From contig JAOALB010000097.1 in the NCBI GenBank assembly GCA_025331125.1, forward strand, positions 62,001 through 126,000: a stretch of DNA of 64,000 nucleotides. The letters are read 5' to 3'. The translations under genes and the position numbers were made by a program. Below, piece after piece: positions 50,501-62,010 of the stretch. Position 1 is the stretch's first letter. Every line of letters starts with the position of its first letter. This stretch comes from Mycogone perniciosa. Taxonomy: Eukaryota > Ascomycota > Sordariomycetes > Hypocreales > Hypocreaceae. Under the pieces are notes generated by a model, which was not told the origin of the DNA, ran no database searches, and was given only the letters and a program-made list of their open reading frames with translations.

Positions 50501-53395
50501 ACTAAATAGCCTATTTAGCTTATATTATAATGCCTTTTAGGATTAATAAATAAATTAAAGTAAAGAAAATATTCTATAATACTATTAAATATAAAAAATG
50601 CAATTATTAAAATAAAATTATAGTTAAAGCTAGTTTAAGTAAAGGTATTTAGTAGGTAATTAAATAGTATAAAGCCATAGACTATTTTTAACCCCCCTTT
50701 TTAATAAACAGCAATAAAAGTATTTTAAACCTTAAACAGTAAATAGCCTTTTTTAAAGAATATTTGCTATAATAAAAAAGAGTTAAAGAAATATAAAAAA
50801 CCTTTAAAAACTTTAAACATTAAAGAACCTTTAAATATTATAAAACAAAATAATTATTAAAAAAGAAAATAAAAAAGGCTATAATTAAAGCAAAGAATAC
50901 TGCGCTTAGTATAAACAGTATATTAATTGCCTTTTTATATTATATATAGCCTGCTATTAAATAGTTTATTATAAACCTTTTTAAAAGTTACTTTAAGCTA
51001 AAATATTACCTTATTCCCTTTAAAAATACTAAAATTACTATTATATTTAAGCTTAATAAGTTTTAACTATATAACTTATAAAGCCTTTAAGTTTATTTTA
51101 CTGCTATTTTATATAAAAAAAGGCCTTAAAAGGCTATTTATTAAAAAGATACCCTTTTTAATATTTAAATATAAAATTTTTTTAAAGTAGTACTTTAAAG
51201 CCTTTTTTAAAAGAGCAGCTATAAACCTAATTGCCTATTTAATTTATAATATTAAAGTTACTTTGAATAAAACGGAAATTATAACTTTATTTACTTTTAA
51301 TATTTTTAAAGCTTTTAATATTATTATAAAAAATAAATTAATTGTATAGCTTAAATAATAAAACTACTTTTATTAATACAAGAAATAAAATTAATTTATT
51401 AAACTTTACTTTTAAATATAATATTTTATAAAAGTCTATTATCTTTTTTATTATATTAATATTATAATTTAATTTAATATTATAATTTAATTTAATTTTT
51501 TAATTTAAAAATTAATAATTTTACTTTAAATATATTAATAATAATATTATATTTATTATAAAAGGGTTTATTTAAAAAAACAAATACTTTTATATAATAA
51601 GTATTCAATAAAATATTAAAATAAAAAGTAAAGAATATAATATCTTTTAATTATATTAAAGCTAAACTACTATACTTTTATTATATAAAAGGTTAAATAT
51701 ATAAAAAAGGTATTATAATAAAAGGAAAACTAGTTTAACTTAAAAAAGATATTTAATAATTAAAAGTTTACTTTAATTTAAAGCTTTCTTTTAAAGAATA
51801 TATAAAAATCTTTATAGGTAATATATATAAAGTCTTTAACTTTTTTATATTATTTAATAAAACTTAAAAGGGCTTACCTTTTAAAGTTATAGTATTAACT
51901 ATAAAAGCTTATATCTTTTTTATTACTTTATATAAAATAAAAGGATAATAGCTAAAGTATAAATAATAATTATAAATTAACTTTATTAAAAAGGTAAATA
52001 TAGGAATATTTAGTTTAAGAAATAAAATAAATAAAGCTTTTAAAAATGCAATAAAAGCAGTCCTTTTAATTAAAAAAATATAAGTATTTTTATTCTATAG
52101 AAAGAGTTAAAGGTCTTTATAACTAGTATTATTTTAGCCTAGGCTTAATTTAAATATATAATAAAATTTATAAAATTAAATTAAAACTATTTAATTAATT
52201 TATATATTAATAAAAACTCTTTCTTTAACTATTATAAATAAAACTTTAATATACTACTACTTTAATTAATAAAACTATTAAATTTACCCTTGTCGCTAAA
52301 AAGTCTTTATATATTTTCTTTAACTTTAACTTAAAAAGTATAAATAAATTAACTATAATAAAGAAATATTTAAAATTAATTAACTCCCTCCCCCTTTATT
52401 TAATGTTAATTTACTTTAATAAACTTTAAATTAAAAAGAATATAAATTAAAAAGCAATTGCCTATTATAAAGTAAAAGTAATTATAAATATTAAATGCTT
52501 TAATAATATAAAAGTTTATAATATAAAGGTATAGGCTGCTTTAAAGGCTATAAAACTAATAATTAAATATATAAAAGATAATTATATAATTTAAATAGTT
52601 TTCCTTTTTTTAAATAATTTATTAATTATTAATAAATTATTTAATAAGCCTTTTTTATTTCTATAAAAAGTATATATATACTTTTAGAAATTAATATAAA
52701 ATATTTTGCTTTATAAAACCTTTATTTTATAGGTTTTAAAATATAAAAGTATTATAGGTAATAAATAGGCTAATTAGTTAATTAAATAAAATGCAGCTTT
52801 TTTTACTATACTATAAAACTAGGCTATAATTATATATATTAAAAGATAAATTAAAGAAAAAGTTATAAAAGTAAAAACATAAAATTAACTTAATAGGACT
52901 TTAAAGGGCTATAAATAATAAAGACTTAAAGCTTTAGCCTCCCCTTTAAAGCTTAAACCTTTACGCTTTATCCTCTATAACCTTTTAATAAAAAGCTTAA
53001 AATATAAAGATTTCCAGGAATACTATAAATACTTTAAATATAATAAAAGGTTTATCTGTAAATATAATGAATTAAAAAGGTAAAGCTATTTTATTAAATA
53101 TAAAATAGTTAAGCTTTTCCTTTTAAATATCCCTTTAAAAAAGACCCCTTTTTTTACTTATTTAAACTTATAAAAAGTAAAGCCTTTTAGACACTAATAA
53201 AAGAAATAAACCTTTATAGCCCTCCTTTAATAGAAATAGATTAATACTACTTAAATTAACCCTTTTTCCTTTATAAATTAAAACTTAGCGAACAGCAGTA
53301 TATACCGCCAGCTTTTAATATCCTATTACCTATAAAGGATTTATATAACTAGTTTACTTAATAGACGTAAATAATAAAATAAACAAACAAATAAA
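47521..53395 (+). mobile_element. LINE (non-LTR retrotransposon) copy 1, near full length, heavily RIP-mutated
   Basis: About 5.9 kb. The 5' end keeps GC-rich sequence (from about 47525). The body is almost pure A/T with TA-rich words and no intact frame. The 3' end is an A-rich tail (aataataaaataaac...) directly followed by the second copy of the 12-bp target duplication. Decayed reverse-transcriptase features remain near 51525 and 51760-51810 on the plus strand. It has no terminal inverted repeats or LTRs. C-to-T and G-to-A decay at every level points to repeat-induced point mutation. Clade (Tad-like?) not determined. Confidence 0.8.
51400..53160 (+). pseudogene. LINE ORF2 remnant (reverse transcriptase to C-terminal zinc-like motif)
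   Basis: Near 51525-51545 one frame reads YINN, what a YxDD reverse-transcriptase box becomes after G-to-A changes. At 51760-51810 the frame reads LKVYFNLKLSFKEYIK, which matches the LG(I/V)xxDxKLSFKEH(V/I) motif just behind the RT domain of LINE polymerases. Near 53045-53110 it reads ICKYNELK...YFIKYKI, a pattern expected from a Cys/His zinc-like motif with Cys and His turned to Tyr. Many stops; non-functional. Confidence 0.65.
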
Positions 53396-53407
53396 CGAAC
53401 TCGGGCC
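53396..53407 (+). repeat. Target-site duplication, right copy (LINE copy 1)
   Basis: cgaactcgggcc, identical to 47509-47520 and directly after the A-rich tail. It fixes the 3' boundary and plus orientation of the element. Confidence 0.75.
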
Positions 53408-53848
53408 AGTTTCCTTATTTGGCGACAGCGGACCCCTGGCGGCCCCCCTCCCTCCATTACTATTACTGACAAAGCATTTAATCTTGTATCTTTACTACCG
53501 TTCACTCATGCATATATGTCAAGTGTTTATTATGCCTCTTCTGCTGAGGACACTAGAATTGTATTTCCAGACACAGGTCTCGGAGACAGTAACTACAACA
53601 CAATTCAGACGATAAATAATCTGTTGGCTGTAGCGTTGCAGTCAAGACTCATATGCATACACATGTACGCACTTAATGTAACCTCCCTCCACAATACCCC
53701 GCAAACAGGAGAAAAGCTCTTCCTTGCATAGGTATACGAGGTAAAACCACATACGTTTCTGAGCTCATAATAATCAATCTATATGTACGTGTACTTGCCC
53801 AAAGTCGATGATTAAGGCCGTGCTGATGGAGAAAAACGTCTTCTCCGC

Positions 53849-54121
53849 CTAGATGCACGTAGATGTCGTACATGTATGCATGAATCGAACCACATCACGG
53901 TGTCCAAAGCTGATATGGTATGATACTTCGCAGACATCTTCGTCAGGGCGGGGCTCGTTTTGTTCCCAGAGCACTCCCAGTTGATATCTCCGCCCAATCG
54001 TTCTCAGCCGGGCGTAATACAACATAGGTAGTTGTATGGCGTAAGATGACCCACGTGTATCAGGGAAAAGCACCTCCTTGCCTTGGGCAGCGTGATGCCA
54101 AGTAAGAGGGGAAGGTAACAA
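53849..54121 (-). CDS. Hypothetical short ORF, 90 codons, doubtful
   Basis: An ATG-to-stop frame of 90 codons with mixed, protein-like composition (YYARLRTIGRRYQLGVLWEQ in its middle part). No domain, signal peptide or membrane segment is recognised. It lies divergent to, and upstream of, the toxin gene. It may be a remnant or chance. Confidence 0.18.
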   Translation of the reverse strand: MLPSPLTWHHAAQGKEVLFPDTRGSSYAIQLPMLYYARLRTIGRRYQLGVLWEQNEPRPDEDVCEVSYHISFGHRDVVRFMHTCTTSTCI

Positions 54122-54190
54122 TGAAACCCAATAGTTTAATCACATAACAGACCAAGGTTCAACGGGGTGAAAAATGTTCCGCCATGTGCT

Positions 54191-54198
54191 TATATAAA
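54191..54198 (+). promoter_or_regulatory. TATA-box-like site of the toxin gene
   Basis: tatataaa about 145 bp upstream of the ATG at 54339, followed by a purine-rich stretch. Position and sequence fit a fungal core promoter; no transcript evidence. Confidence 0.45.
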
Positions 54199-54338
54199 GA
54201 GATGAAGAGAACCCATAACTTCATGTTTAGGCCACACCATACACACAGTGATTCACGGGGTTTAGCCCATTTCAACTACGTGCCACAACACTTCCTCCAT
54301 CCCTTTATCATCCTTGGTAGCTAGAGTAGTCGAAGGCC

Positions 54339-54860
54339 ATGGCTCAATTCACCGTGGAGCTCAGGGTTGATGTGAGCTCTGGACCAGACTACAAGCGCTT
54401 CATCGAGCAATTGCGAACCAGGCTCCAGAATCCTGGTAGTTACTCTCAGAATCGTCCAGTCCTCCCCCCTCAAGGGAATCCGCCCACGAGATGGTTCGAC
54501 ATCGTACTGCGTACGGCATCCCAGGCTGTGAGGCTGAGGATCCGAAGCGACAACCTCTACCTGGACGGGTATCGAGCGGAGAATGCTCAGCAGTGGTTTG
54601 AATTCAACAACAACGGGGTTGATAATCACCTGATTGTCGGATCCCTCTTCTTGGGGTTTGACGGTAGCTATAGCAACTTGACGACTGCTGCAGAGCAAAG
54701 AAGAGAACAGATCAATCTTGGCCGGCAGCAGCCAGTTACAGCTGTAAACCAGCTAGCAATTACGAACGACCGTAAGGAAAGAGCGCGTTCGTTGATTATC
54801 GTTATACAAATAATAAGTGAATCGATCAGATTTGCATATATATCTGACACTCTCGCCACA
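54339..54860 (+). pseudogene. Ribosome-inactivating protein (rRNA N-glycosidase), truncated by LINE insertion
   Basis: 173 native codons from the ATG at 54339. The family removes one adenine from the sarcin-ricin loop of large-subunit rRNA. Family signs in order: N-terminal FTVEL and FI..LR strand-helix region, RWFDI (about 51-55), LRIRSDNLYLDGYRA with active-site Tyr74 (66-80), LGFDGSYSNL with Tyr111 (105-114), REQI.LGR (122-129), and the catalytic helix with Glu161 and Arg164 (SESIRF). No signal peptide is visible. Native sequence stops at about codon 174, where the GC-rich 5' end of LINE copy 2 begins. The frame then runs about 31 codons into the element. The C-terminal part of the fold, with its conserved Trp region, is missing, so the product is probably unstable or inactive. 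The remainder, if kept, would lie beyond the window. Confidence 0.85.
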
Positions 54861-54879
54861 GCTTCCCTCCTATACCTAC

Positions 54880-54911
54880 AGGTACCCCACCTTTTAGGTA
54901 CCCCACCTTTT
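54880..54911 (+). repeat. 16-bp tandem duplication in the LINE 5' end
   Basis: aggtaccccacctttt occurs twice head to tail here, but once in copy 1 (47545-47560). The unit lies in the few dozen bases at the 5' end that escaped AT decay. Tandem 5' units are known in some LINE families; copy-number slippage is the simple alternative. Confidence 0.8.
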
Positions 54912-55486
54912 AGGTGCCTACTTACTAAAATTTATAACCTTTTAACTAGCTATTAAGAAAAATAAGCTTTATAATGCTTTTTTGCCCCTTTTAGGTATTT
55001 AAAGAAAGATAGCGAATACTATTAGACTTTAAGTAAATTAAAGATAATTAAACTTTACTGCTGCTAGGCAGGCAATACTTTAGTAATTTAAAAAGGAAAG
55101 TATTCTTTTACTTTTAAAGTAAAAAGAGACTATAGTCTTTTTACTTCTACTTAAAAAACGCTATATTAATAATAAATATATTAAAACTAATATCTTTAAA
55201 TTTAAATTTAATTTTATTATAAAATTTAATATTTTTTTCCTTTTAAAAAAAACTTAAAAAGGCCTCTTTTCTTTTTTTTAAAATAGGTTAATAAAAGTAT
55301 TTGCCTTTAATAATAGTAAATAGTTTACTATAGCTTATAAAATCTTTATATAAATTAAAGAAATTAATATAATTTAAAAAGTTAGATAGAAAAGCTTTAT
55401 TTTTAATAATTTAAGCCATAAATAATTATTTAGTAAAGTATTAAAAAAAGTATTATCTTTTAGCTATTATATAAATAAATAAAGTA

Positions 55487-55491
55487 TTTAT
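55487..55491 (+). repeat. Target-site duplication TTTAT, left
   Basis: Five bases directly before the left LTR, identical to 62006-62010. Five bp is the standard duplication for Ty1/copia elements. Confidence 0.8.
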
Positions 55492-56072
55492 TGTTAAAAT
55501 AATAAGGTTATACTGAACCTTATTTATATGCAGCTTCTAGGAAGCTGTATATAATGCAGTAATAAGGAAACGACTAAGAGTCTAATTGGGTCAATAATAG
55601 ATAAACAATTAAATTGTAACTAATCTAATAGCTGAAAAGCTATAGAATATCTAGTGTATATGCGGTTAGATTATAGAAGTGATTGTAAAACAATGCTTTG
55701 TCTTCTATAATAGTTCTCCGACTAGATAATAGGAATATAGCGGCAGAGTTAGGTTTATAGCTCTATTCCTATTTTCCGCAAAATTCATTTATATAGGAAA
55801 TCGGCCAAATCGACTTATAGCTATATAAACAGGAAACCATTTTAGTTAGATTTTTCACAATAGCCATTATGGCCATTATATTAAGTTTAGGGTAGGCGGG
55901 ATAGCTGGTCCTAGCTTAATTGTTATCGTTAAAGATAACAAAAATTTCCTGACTTACACCGAAGTTCCTCCGGAACTTAGTCCTAGCGTCGGGCCTAATT
56001 CCGGGTCTAGCCAGAATAGGAAGGTTACCTAAATACACTGAAATCCTTACTTTTTAGCCCTCCCTTTTAACA
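55492..56072 (-). repeat. Copia LTR, left (3' LTR by element orientation)
   Basis: 581 bp, beginning TGTTAAAATAATAAGG and ending CTTTTAACA, so TG...CA ends are intact. Compared by eye with the right LTR it has the same length, no gaps, and about 40 differences, of which all but two or so are transitions. Confidence 0.9.
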
Positions 56073-56099
56073 CTCCCTCTAAAATAAATACTATCCTAT

Positions 56100-59000
56100 A
56101 TAACTTTAAAGTAAATATAAAATCTAGATATAGGAATATAACTAAAACAAAAATAAAAATAAAAAGGATAGCTAATATAGCTGAAAATAATAAAGATAGC
56201 TAATAGCTATAAAATAGCTAATAACTATAAGAAGGGTAAGAACTTTAGGTATATACTTTAAGTAAAATCTTAAGATTAAAGAGACTTATAAAATTCCTTA
56301 ATTTCAGACCTAGAAAAGGCTTAGTAAGCCTGTCAGCAACCATTTTACTGGTTTCCAGATAGCTAACTGTAATAACGCTATATTTAACCTATTCCCTGAT
56401 ATAATTAAAACGCAATAGAGTATATTTTATTCGATTATAAAGGGTAGGGTTATTTAAAGTAAAGATAGCACCTTTATTATCGTTAAATAGAGAGATTGGC
56501 TATATAATTGGTTAATTTACCTCTTTATATAGGCTAATAAGCTACTGAATCTCCCTAATAGCTTTTATAAAAGCTATAAACTCTACTTTTAGTATAAAAA
56601 GACAGATAGTTAAGCCCCTTTTTAACTTCCAGCTAATTAGCCTATTAGCAACTATAATAATATAGCTATAAATTAATTTACTTAATTCTTTATCCCCAGC
56701 AAAATCACTATTACAATAACTAATAAATATAGGACTAGATTTTCTAGTATATTAAATAGCTAGACCCTAGGTACTATTTAAATACTGTAATAGGTTGCGG
56801 GCTGCATTTAAGTGCTCTTTATAAAGGCCCTAAAATTATCTAGCTAGCCACTAAACTAAAAAGCTGGTATTTACTTAAGTATAAATTATTAAGTAGATAA
56901 TAGTACTAATAATAGCTTAAAAAAGCTTAGTATTAGCTTTATCTAGTTTAGTTATAGTTTTATTAACTAAAATAAAGGGCTATAGGGGTAATTAAATAAG
57001 CTTAAAGTTTTAAAGGTTAAAAAACTCTATAGCTTTAGTAATATACTATTTCTAGGAAAGCTAAAGAAAGCCTCTTTTTCTATCCTTAACTATCTAAACC
57101 TTTAAAAAGAAAAAGGCAGGACCTTTATCTTCTATAGCATAAACCTTATTAAAAGCTAGCTTTAGCTAGGCTATAGCTTCTTTATTTAGTTTAATAAAAA
57201 GATAGTTATTTATATAAATAATAATAAAAATACTGTTATATAGATTATAGAAAATAGCAGAGTTAGAAATTAAAGGATTATATACTAGTTTATTTCCTAA
57301 GGCTAATAGGGCCTGTTACTATTCTTTAAAGGACTGTTTTAGACTATAAAGAGCTTTCTATAACTGAATAACCTAATCTATATTAGGGTTATAACCTAGC
57401 TTTCTAAGAATAGATTTAGTTTTAGAGGAAGCTTAACTAGTATAGTCTTTAAACCCTTTAGGAAAGTTAAAGAAGATAATTTCTTTAAGTATCCCGTTAA
57501 AGAATACACTAATAAAGTCGATTTATTTGATTTCCTAGTTATAAATAGTAGCTAAAGCTAATAGGAGCCGCCAGGTAAAAAGAATAGCTATTAAGGTAAA
57601 CGTTTAGTTAAAATCTATTCCTTCTAGTTATTAAAAACCCTTAATAACTAGCCTAGCTTTAAATTTTACTATTTTATTATTCTAGTTTTTCTTAGTCTTT
57701 AAAACTAATTAACTAGTAATAGGATTCCTGCCTTTAAAAATACTATTACGCTTAATAAAGGCAAAGGTATATTGTTCGACTAGCTGGTTAAATTCGCTAT
57801 AAATCGCTCTTAGCTACTTAATCTTATTAGGATTACAAAGTACTTACTTAAGCGTTTATAGGTTTTATACTATAGCGGCTGGAAAGGCTAACTTTCTAAC
57901 GCTATTATAGAGAAAATAGGATATATCTATATCTATAGGATCCTCTATAACTGCAGAGTCTTATATAACTGGTATAGGAATAAAGGGAATAGTAGTAGGT
58001 ACTCCCTTTAGAATAGGGTTAGGGAGTAAGGGATTAATATCCTAAAAGCTAGGAATCATTTAATCTATAGAACCTAGCTCTATTTCTCCTTTTAATTCTT
58101 TATTATCTTAATTTATAGTAGGCTCTAGGATTTAAAGCTTAGGAATCTTATCTTTATACAGTTTTATAGTTAATAATTTAAAGACTATATATTTAGTTAA
58201 AATATAGATAAGGTAGGTATTACTACCTAAAACTGCTAGTAGTCTTTTAATTTCAGTTTTAGGGATTAATTTATAGCCTTTAGCCCTTTATTCTTATAGA
58301 ATAAATACCTTATAATAAAAGCCAATAATCCTATATTTTCGCAGATTAGGTTTATAATCTTTATTAAAGTCTAGGTCTTTATATAATTCTTAATAAAGGG
58401 TAAAGTCCCTATTAATAATAGCTGTATAGTTAACTAATTTAAAAACTATAGTAATAATAAAATTCTAGAAATATAGTAGCAGGTTAACTGCTATAATAAT
58501 AGCCTATAGCCTATTTAATAAAACTTTAATAGAGCGTTCTATTAGACTATTCTATTTATAAATGTAAAGGCTGCTATAGGAATATATAATTCTTAAAGAA
58601 AAGAATTAAGTCTAAAGTTTTTAATTAATTTCCTTTCCGCTATTATAGTAAAATTCCTTAAAATACTGGTTATACTGCGTTTTCAGGCTATTTATAAAGC
58701 TTTATATAATAGCTAAAAGGGTAGGTCCACTATAATCTTTTAAAAGGAATAGCTACCTATATCTTGATTTTCTATCGATAATTAAAAGACTAATAGGGGC
58801 TTTATTATAAGGCACTGGCTTTATAGAGAAAGTATTAGCTTTTAAACGATCTAGAAAGGCTAGTGGATTAGGAATTGGCTTTAAATTAAGCCTCCTAATA
58901 GCTTTTCCCTTATTATATACTAGGCAATAGAATTTAGCCTCTTTAATAGAATTAAAGTTAAGAATTCTAGTAGTTATTTTAGCAGTCTTCTTTAATAAAC

Positions 59001-61424
59001 TTAAACTAATATAACCTAGTCTCTTATACTATAAAAGGGCTAGATTTAATAGCTTATAGCTAGAATTCCTATTAATAATAGTATCTCTCTCTAGTTCAGA
59101 TAGCTTAACAACTTCTAGATCTTCAGTAATAAAGGATTCCCTAGGCATACAGGGCCTTTCCTCTATAAAGGTATCCTCTATAGGCTTATTCCCCCCTATT
59201 TCCTTAAGCAATAAGGGCATATAAGGCCCCTCTTCCTCTACTTAGCCTGGGGTTTTAAAGAGTTTAAAGAGATCCTTTCCCTTAAAATTATTTTTCTTTA
59301 TAAATATAAGACTAGATTTAGTTAATTGTTTTTTTAAAGCTATTGCTTCTGGAATAGCAATATATTCTTAAGCCTTTTCCTTACTAATAGCAGGAATTTA
59401 AACCTATATAGAGCTATAAACTCTATAGCTATTTATATAGCTGTATAGTATAGTATATCCTTTAATTTTAAGGAAAAAACTATATTTTAAGGGATTTAAC
59501 AGCCCTATTAGCTGTATAGTTTTTATAAAAATAGTATTATACTATATATATCCTCTAGCTTAATAATGCCTTAAACCATTTATAAGGTTTATATTTAGCT
59601 ATAGGCAATAAAAGGTATTTAGCAATTTTATCTTTTTATAGTTATTATCTTTATTAAAGATAGTAAAAGTGGCTGTATTTATTCCTTTAAGGGTAATAGG
59701 GCCCCTGCCAGTATAGATAACACTTAAGTCCCTATTATTAGGTCTATAGTCTATAAACTATTTCCTAAAATTAACTATATAAACTGTAGATTTAGTATTA
59801 TATAATAGACTATCTTAAATAGAGAGTTTAAAGGGTTTAGGTTTTTTAAAAGATTTAAAAGGCTTAAAAGGATTAAAAGACTTTTTTCCTTTTTTAGCGT
59901 TTAAGGCATATAAAAGATCTCAATTACTATTTAAACTGCTAATAGATTTAATAAAAGACTCTTTTAATAGCTTTTCTAAGCTATACTCCCTAGTAGCTAG
60001 ATAGTATATACTAGTAAAAGCAGTATCCTTTATAGTTTACTTCTAGTTTTATTAATTCTTTTAATTTCCTTTCCTTTTATTGGAAATAAAAGCTGGCTTT
60101 TAATTAAAGGACTTAAAAGGGCCTAAGGCTTTATTAACTTTATATACAGTAAAAGATAGATTCCTAGTCTCTTTTAATATATCTGCTATAAGGAACTGAA
60201 TATTAAAACCTTTAGTAAATTACTTAATAGCTCTACTAGATCTAATAGTTCCTTTAATTCTTTTAGCTTATTAAAGATAAATCTTTTTTAAGGAATTTAA
60301 ATATTAATTTACTTAATCTAGTATATTAATATTAACCTTTAAAATAGCTAGCTTAGCTAATAAGCCGTTAAAAGTAGTATTAAATTCAGCTAAAGATCCT
60401 TTGTGATTACTATAATTTAATAAGTGAAATTCCCTATAAAGGGAATCTCTTTACAGAGTATTAAAGTAACTATATTATCTCTTTAATGCTAAAAATACTT
60501 CTTTTAGGCTTTGAATTTAAGTAATAGATATAGCAGGAATAGCTATTAAACTATCCTTAATTAATATAAGTAATAGGGCCTATTCTAAATCAGATAAAGA
60601 ATCAGTAACTATAGGATTTTCTATAAAAGTATAGTAATCTATAGCCTTTAATATAATACTTAAAGACTGTTTCTATTAATTAAAGTTATTAAAGCCTATT
60701 AGCTTATAGCTTTCTAAAAAGCTATAGACCTTTTTTAATGCCTTTTTAATAAAACTATTATTTAAAGTAGAAATAGTATTTTAGGGTTAAGGAATAGATA
60801 AAAATAGAACCTAGATTAATATAGGAATAGGAGTAAAAGCTTATATCAGCACTAAAATAAAGGCTATAGGATTAACTTATATTAGACTAGTAGTCTGTTA
60901 TTAAAGCCTTAATATAGCAGCAGCTAGGCTAGTTAAAGTATTAAATAACTAAGTTATAGTGTTATTTTAACCCTTTAACTATACTTTAACTGTCTTAGTA
61001 AAAGCCCTTTATGCTTAAAGCTTTTATTTTATATTCTGCACCTAAATAAATAAATCCCTTTAATGCTAAGGAGAGCTATTATCTTTAATTAAGGAAATAG
61101 GGCTATTAAAAGCCCTAATAGGTCGACTTATACTGCTATTAAACCTATATCCTATTAAAATAGGGAATATACTTTATAGTATATATAAATCACTAAAAAT
61201 AATAAAAATAATAGCAGTACTACTATAACTGCAATAGTATTTACAATAAAAGCCTAGGAATAGCTTCTAATAGCTACAATCCTAAAAATAATACTTATAT
61301 AAGCACTAAGATAAACACTATAAAAACCCGCTATAAATGCTATAGTAGCACTAAAGGAAGTACTGTAACCACTAGAAAAATCTACTAATAGAGACCCGAG
61401 GAAAACTCTCCTAGGCTTATAACC
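56100..61424 (-). pseudogene. Copia gag-pol remnant
   Basis: Minus-strand fragments in order: a gag-pre-integrase-like stretch (LGYISLSLLKKTAKI) at about 58980-59040, preceded by the longest surviving open frame (59029-59220); integrase core (IIDRKSRYRQLFLLKDYSG, then YYNSGKE where DNG.E is usual) at about 58640-58780; reverse transcriptase (VKFKARLVIKGF near 57640, IIIYINNYLF near 57205-57225, where YVDD has become YINN); and an RNase H segment (STKVEFIAFIKAIREI) near 56560-56610. The DD-to-NN changes are what G-to-A mutation produces. Non-functional. Confidence 0.82.
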
Positions 61425-62005
61425 TATTAAAATAATAAGGTTATACTAAACCTTATTTATATGCAGCTTCCTAGAAGCTGGATACAATACAGTAATAAGG
61501 AAACGACTAAAAGTCTAATTAAGTCAATAATAAATAAACAATTAAATTGTAACTAATCTAATAGCTGAAAAGCTATAAAATATTTAGTATATATGCGGCT
61601 GGATTATAGAAGTGATTATAAAATAATGCTTTGTTTTCTATAATAGTCCTCCGACTAGATAGTAGGAATATAGCGGCAGAGTTGGGTTTATAGCTCTATT
61701 CCTATTTTCCGCAAAATTTATTTATATAGGAAATCGGCTAAATCGACTTATAGCTATATAAACAGGAAACCATTTTAGTCAGATTTTTTATGATAGCCAT
61801 TGTGGCTATTGTATTGAGTCTAGGGTAGGCGGGATAGCTGGTCCTAGTTTAATTGTTATCGTTAAAGATAACAGAAATTTCCTGACTTACACTGAAGTTC
61901 CTCTGGACCTCGGTCCTAGCGTCGGGCCTAATTCCGGGTCTAGCCAGAATAGGAAGGTTACCCAAATACACTAAAATCCTTACTTTTTAGCCCTCCTTTT
62001 TAACA
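61425..62005 (-). repeat. Copia LTR, right (5' LTR by element orientation)
   Basis: 581 bp, beginning TATTAAAATAATAAGG (the original TG has become TA) and ending TTTTTAACA. About 93% identical to the left LTR. The near absence of transversions means the divergence is mostly mutation by RIP and not age. Confidence 0.9.
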
Positions 62006-62010
62006 TTTAT
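62006..62010 (+). repeat. Target-site duplication TTTAT, right
   Basis: Identical to 55487-55491 and directly after the right LTR; LINE copy 2 resumes here. Confidence 0.8.

Larger units (their letters stand above)
53408..54338. other. Island of normal DNA between the two LINE copies; upstream region of the toxin gene
   Basis: Base composition returns to normal abruptly at 53408 and stays so to 54859. The right part is presumably the promoter and leader of the ribosome-inactivating-protein gene. Only one short minus-strand frame (53849-54121) looks even faintly coding. Nothing else recognised. Confidence 0.6.
55492..62005 (-). mobile_element. Ty1/copia LTR retrotransposon, RIP-decayed, nested in LINE copy 2
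   Basis: 6514 bp with two 581-bp LTRs and TTTAT duplications on both sides. Coding runs on the minus strand in the order gag, integrase, reverse transcriptase, RNase H, which is the copia order. Reading minus-ward from the right LTR, the first internal bases are GGTTATAAGCC, a candidate primer-binding site. Every coding stretch contains many stops, mostly TAG and TAA of the kind produced by G-to-A and C-to-T change. Confidence 0.9.

Noticed and set aside
47521..53395. AT-rich block as a centromere or mitochondrial insertion
   Set aside because: Target duplication, A-rich tail, LINE reverse-transcriptase remnants and a second copy in the window explain it as a mutated transposon.
47521..53395. 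DNA transposon with terminal inverted repeats
   Set aside because: The two ends are not inverted copies of each other, and the right end is an A-rich tail.
54321..54698. Minus-strand frame of 125 codons opposite the toxin gene
   Set aside because: The plus frame shows clear rRNA N-glycosidase family motifs, so the antisense frame is a shadow.
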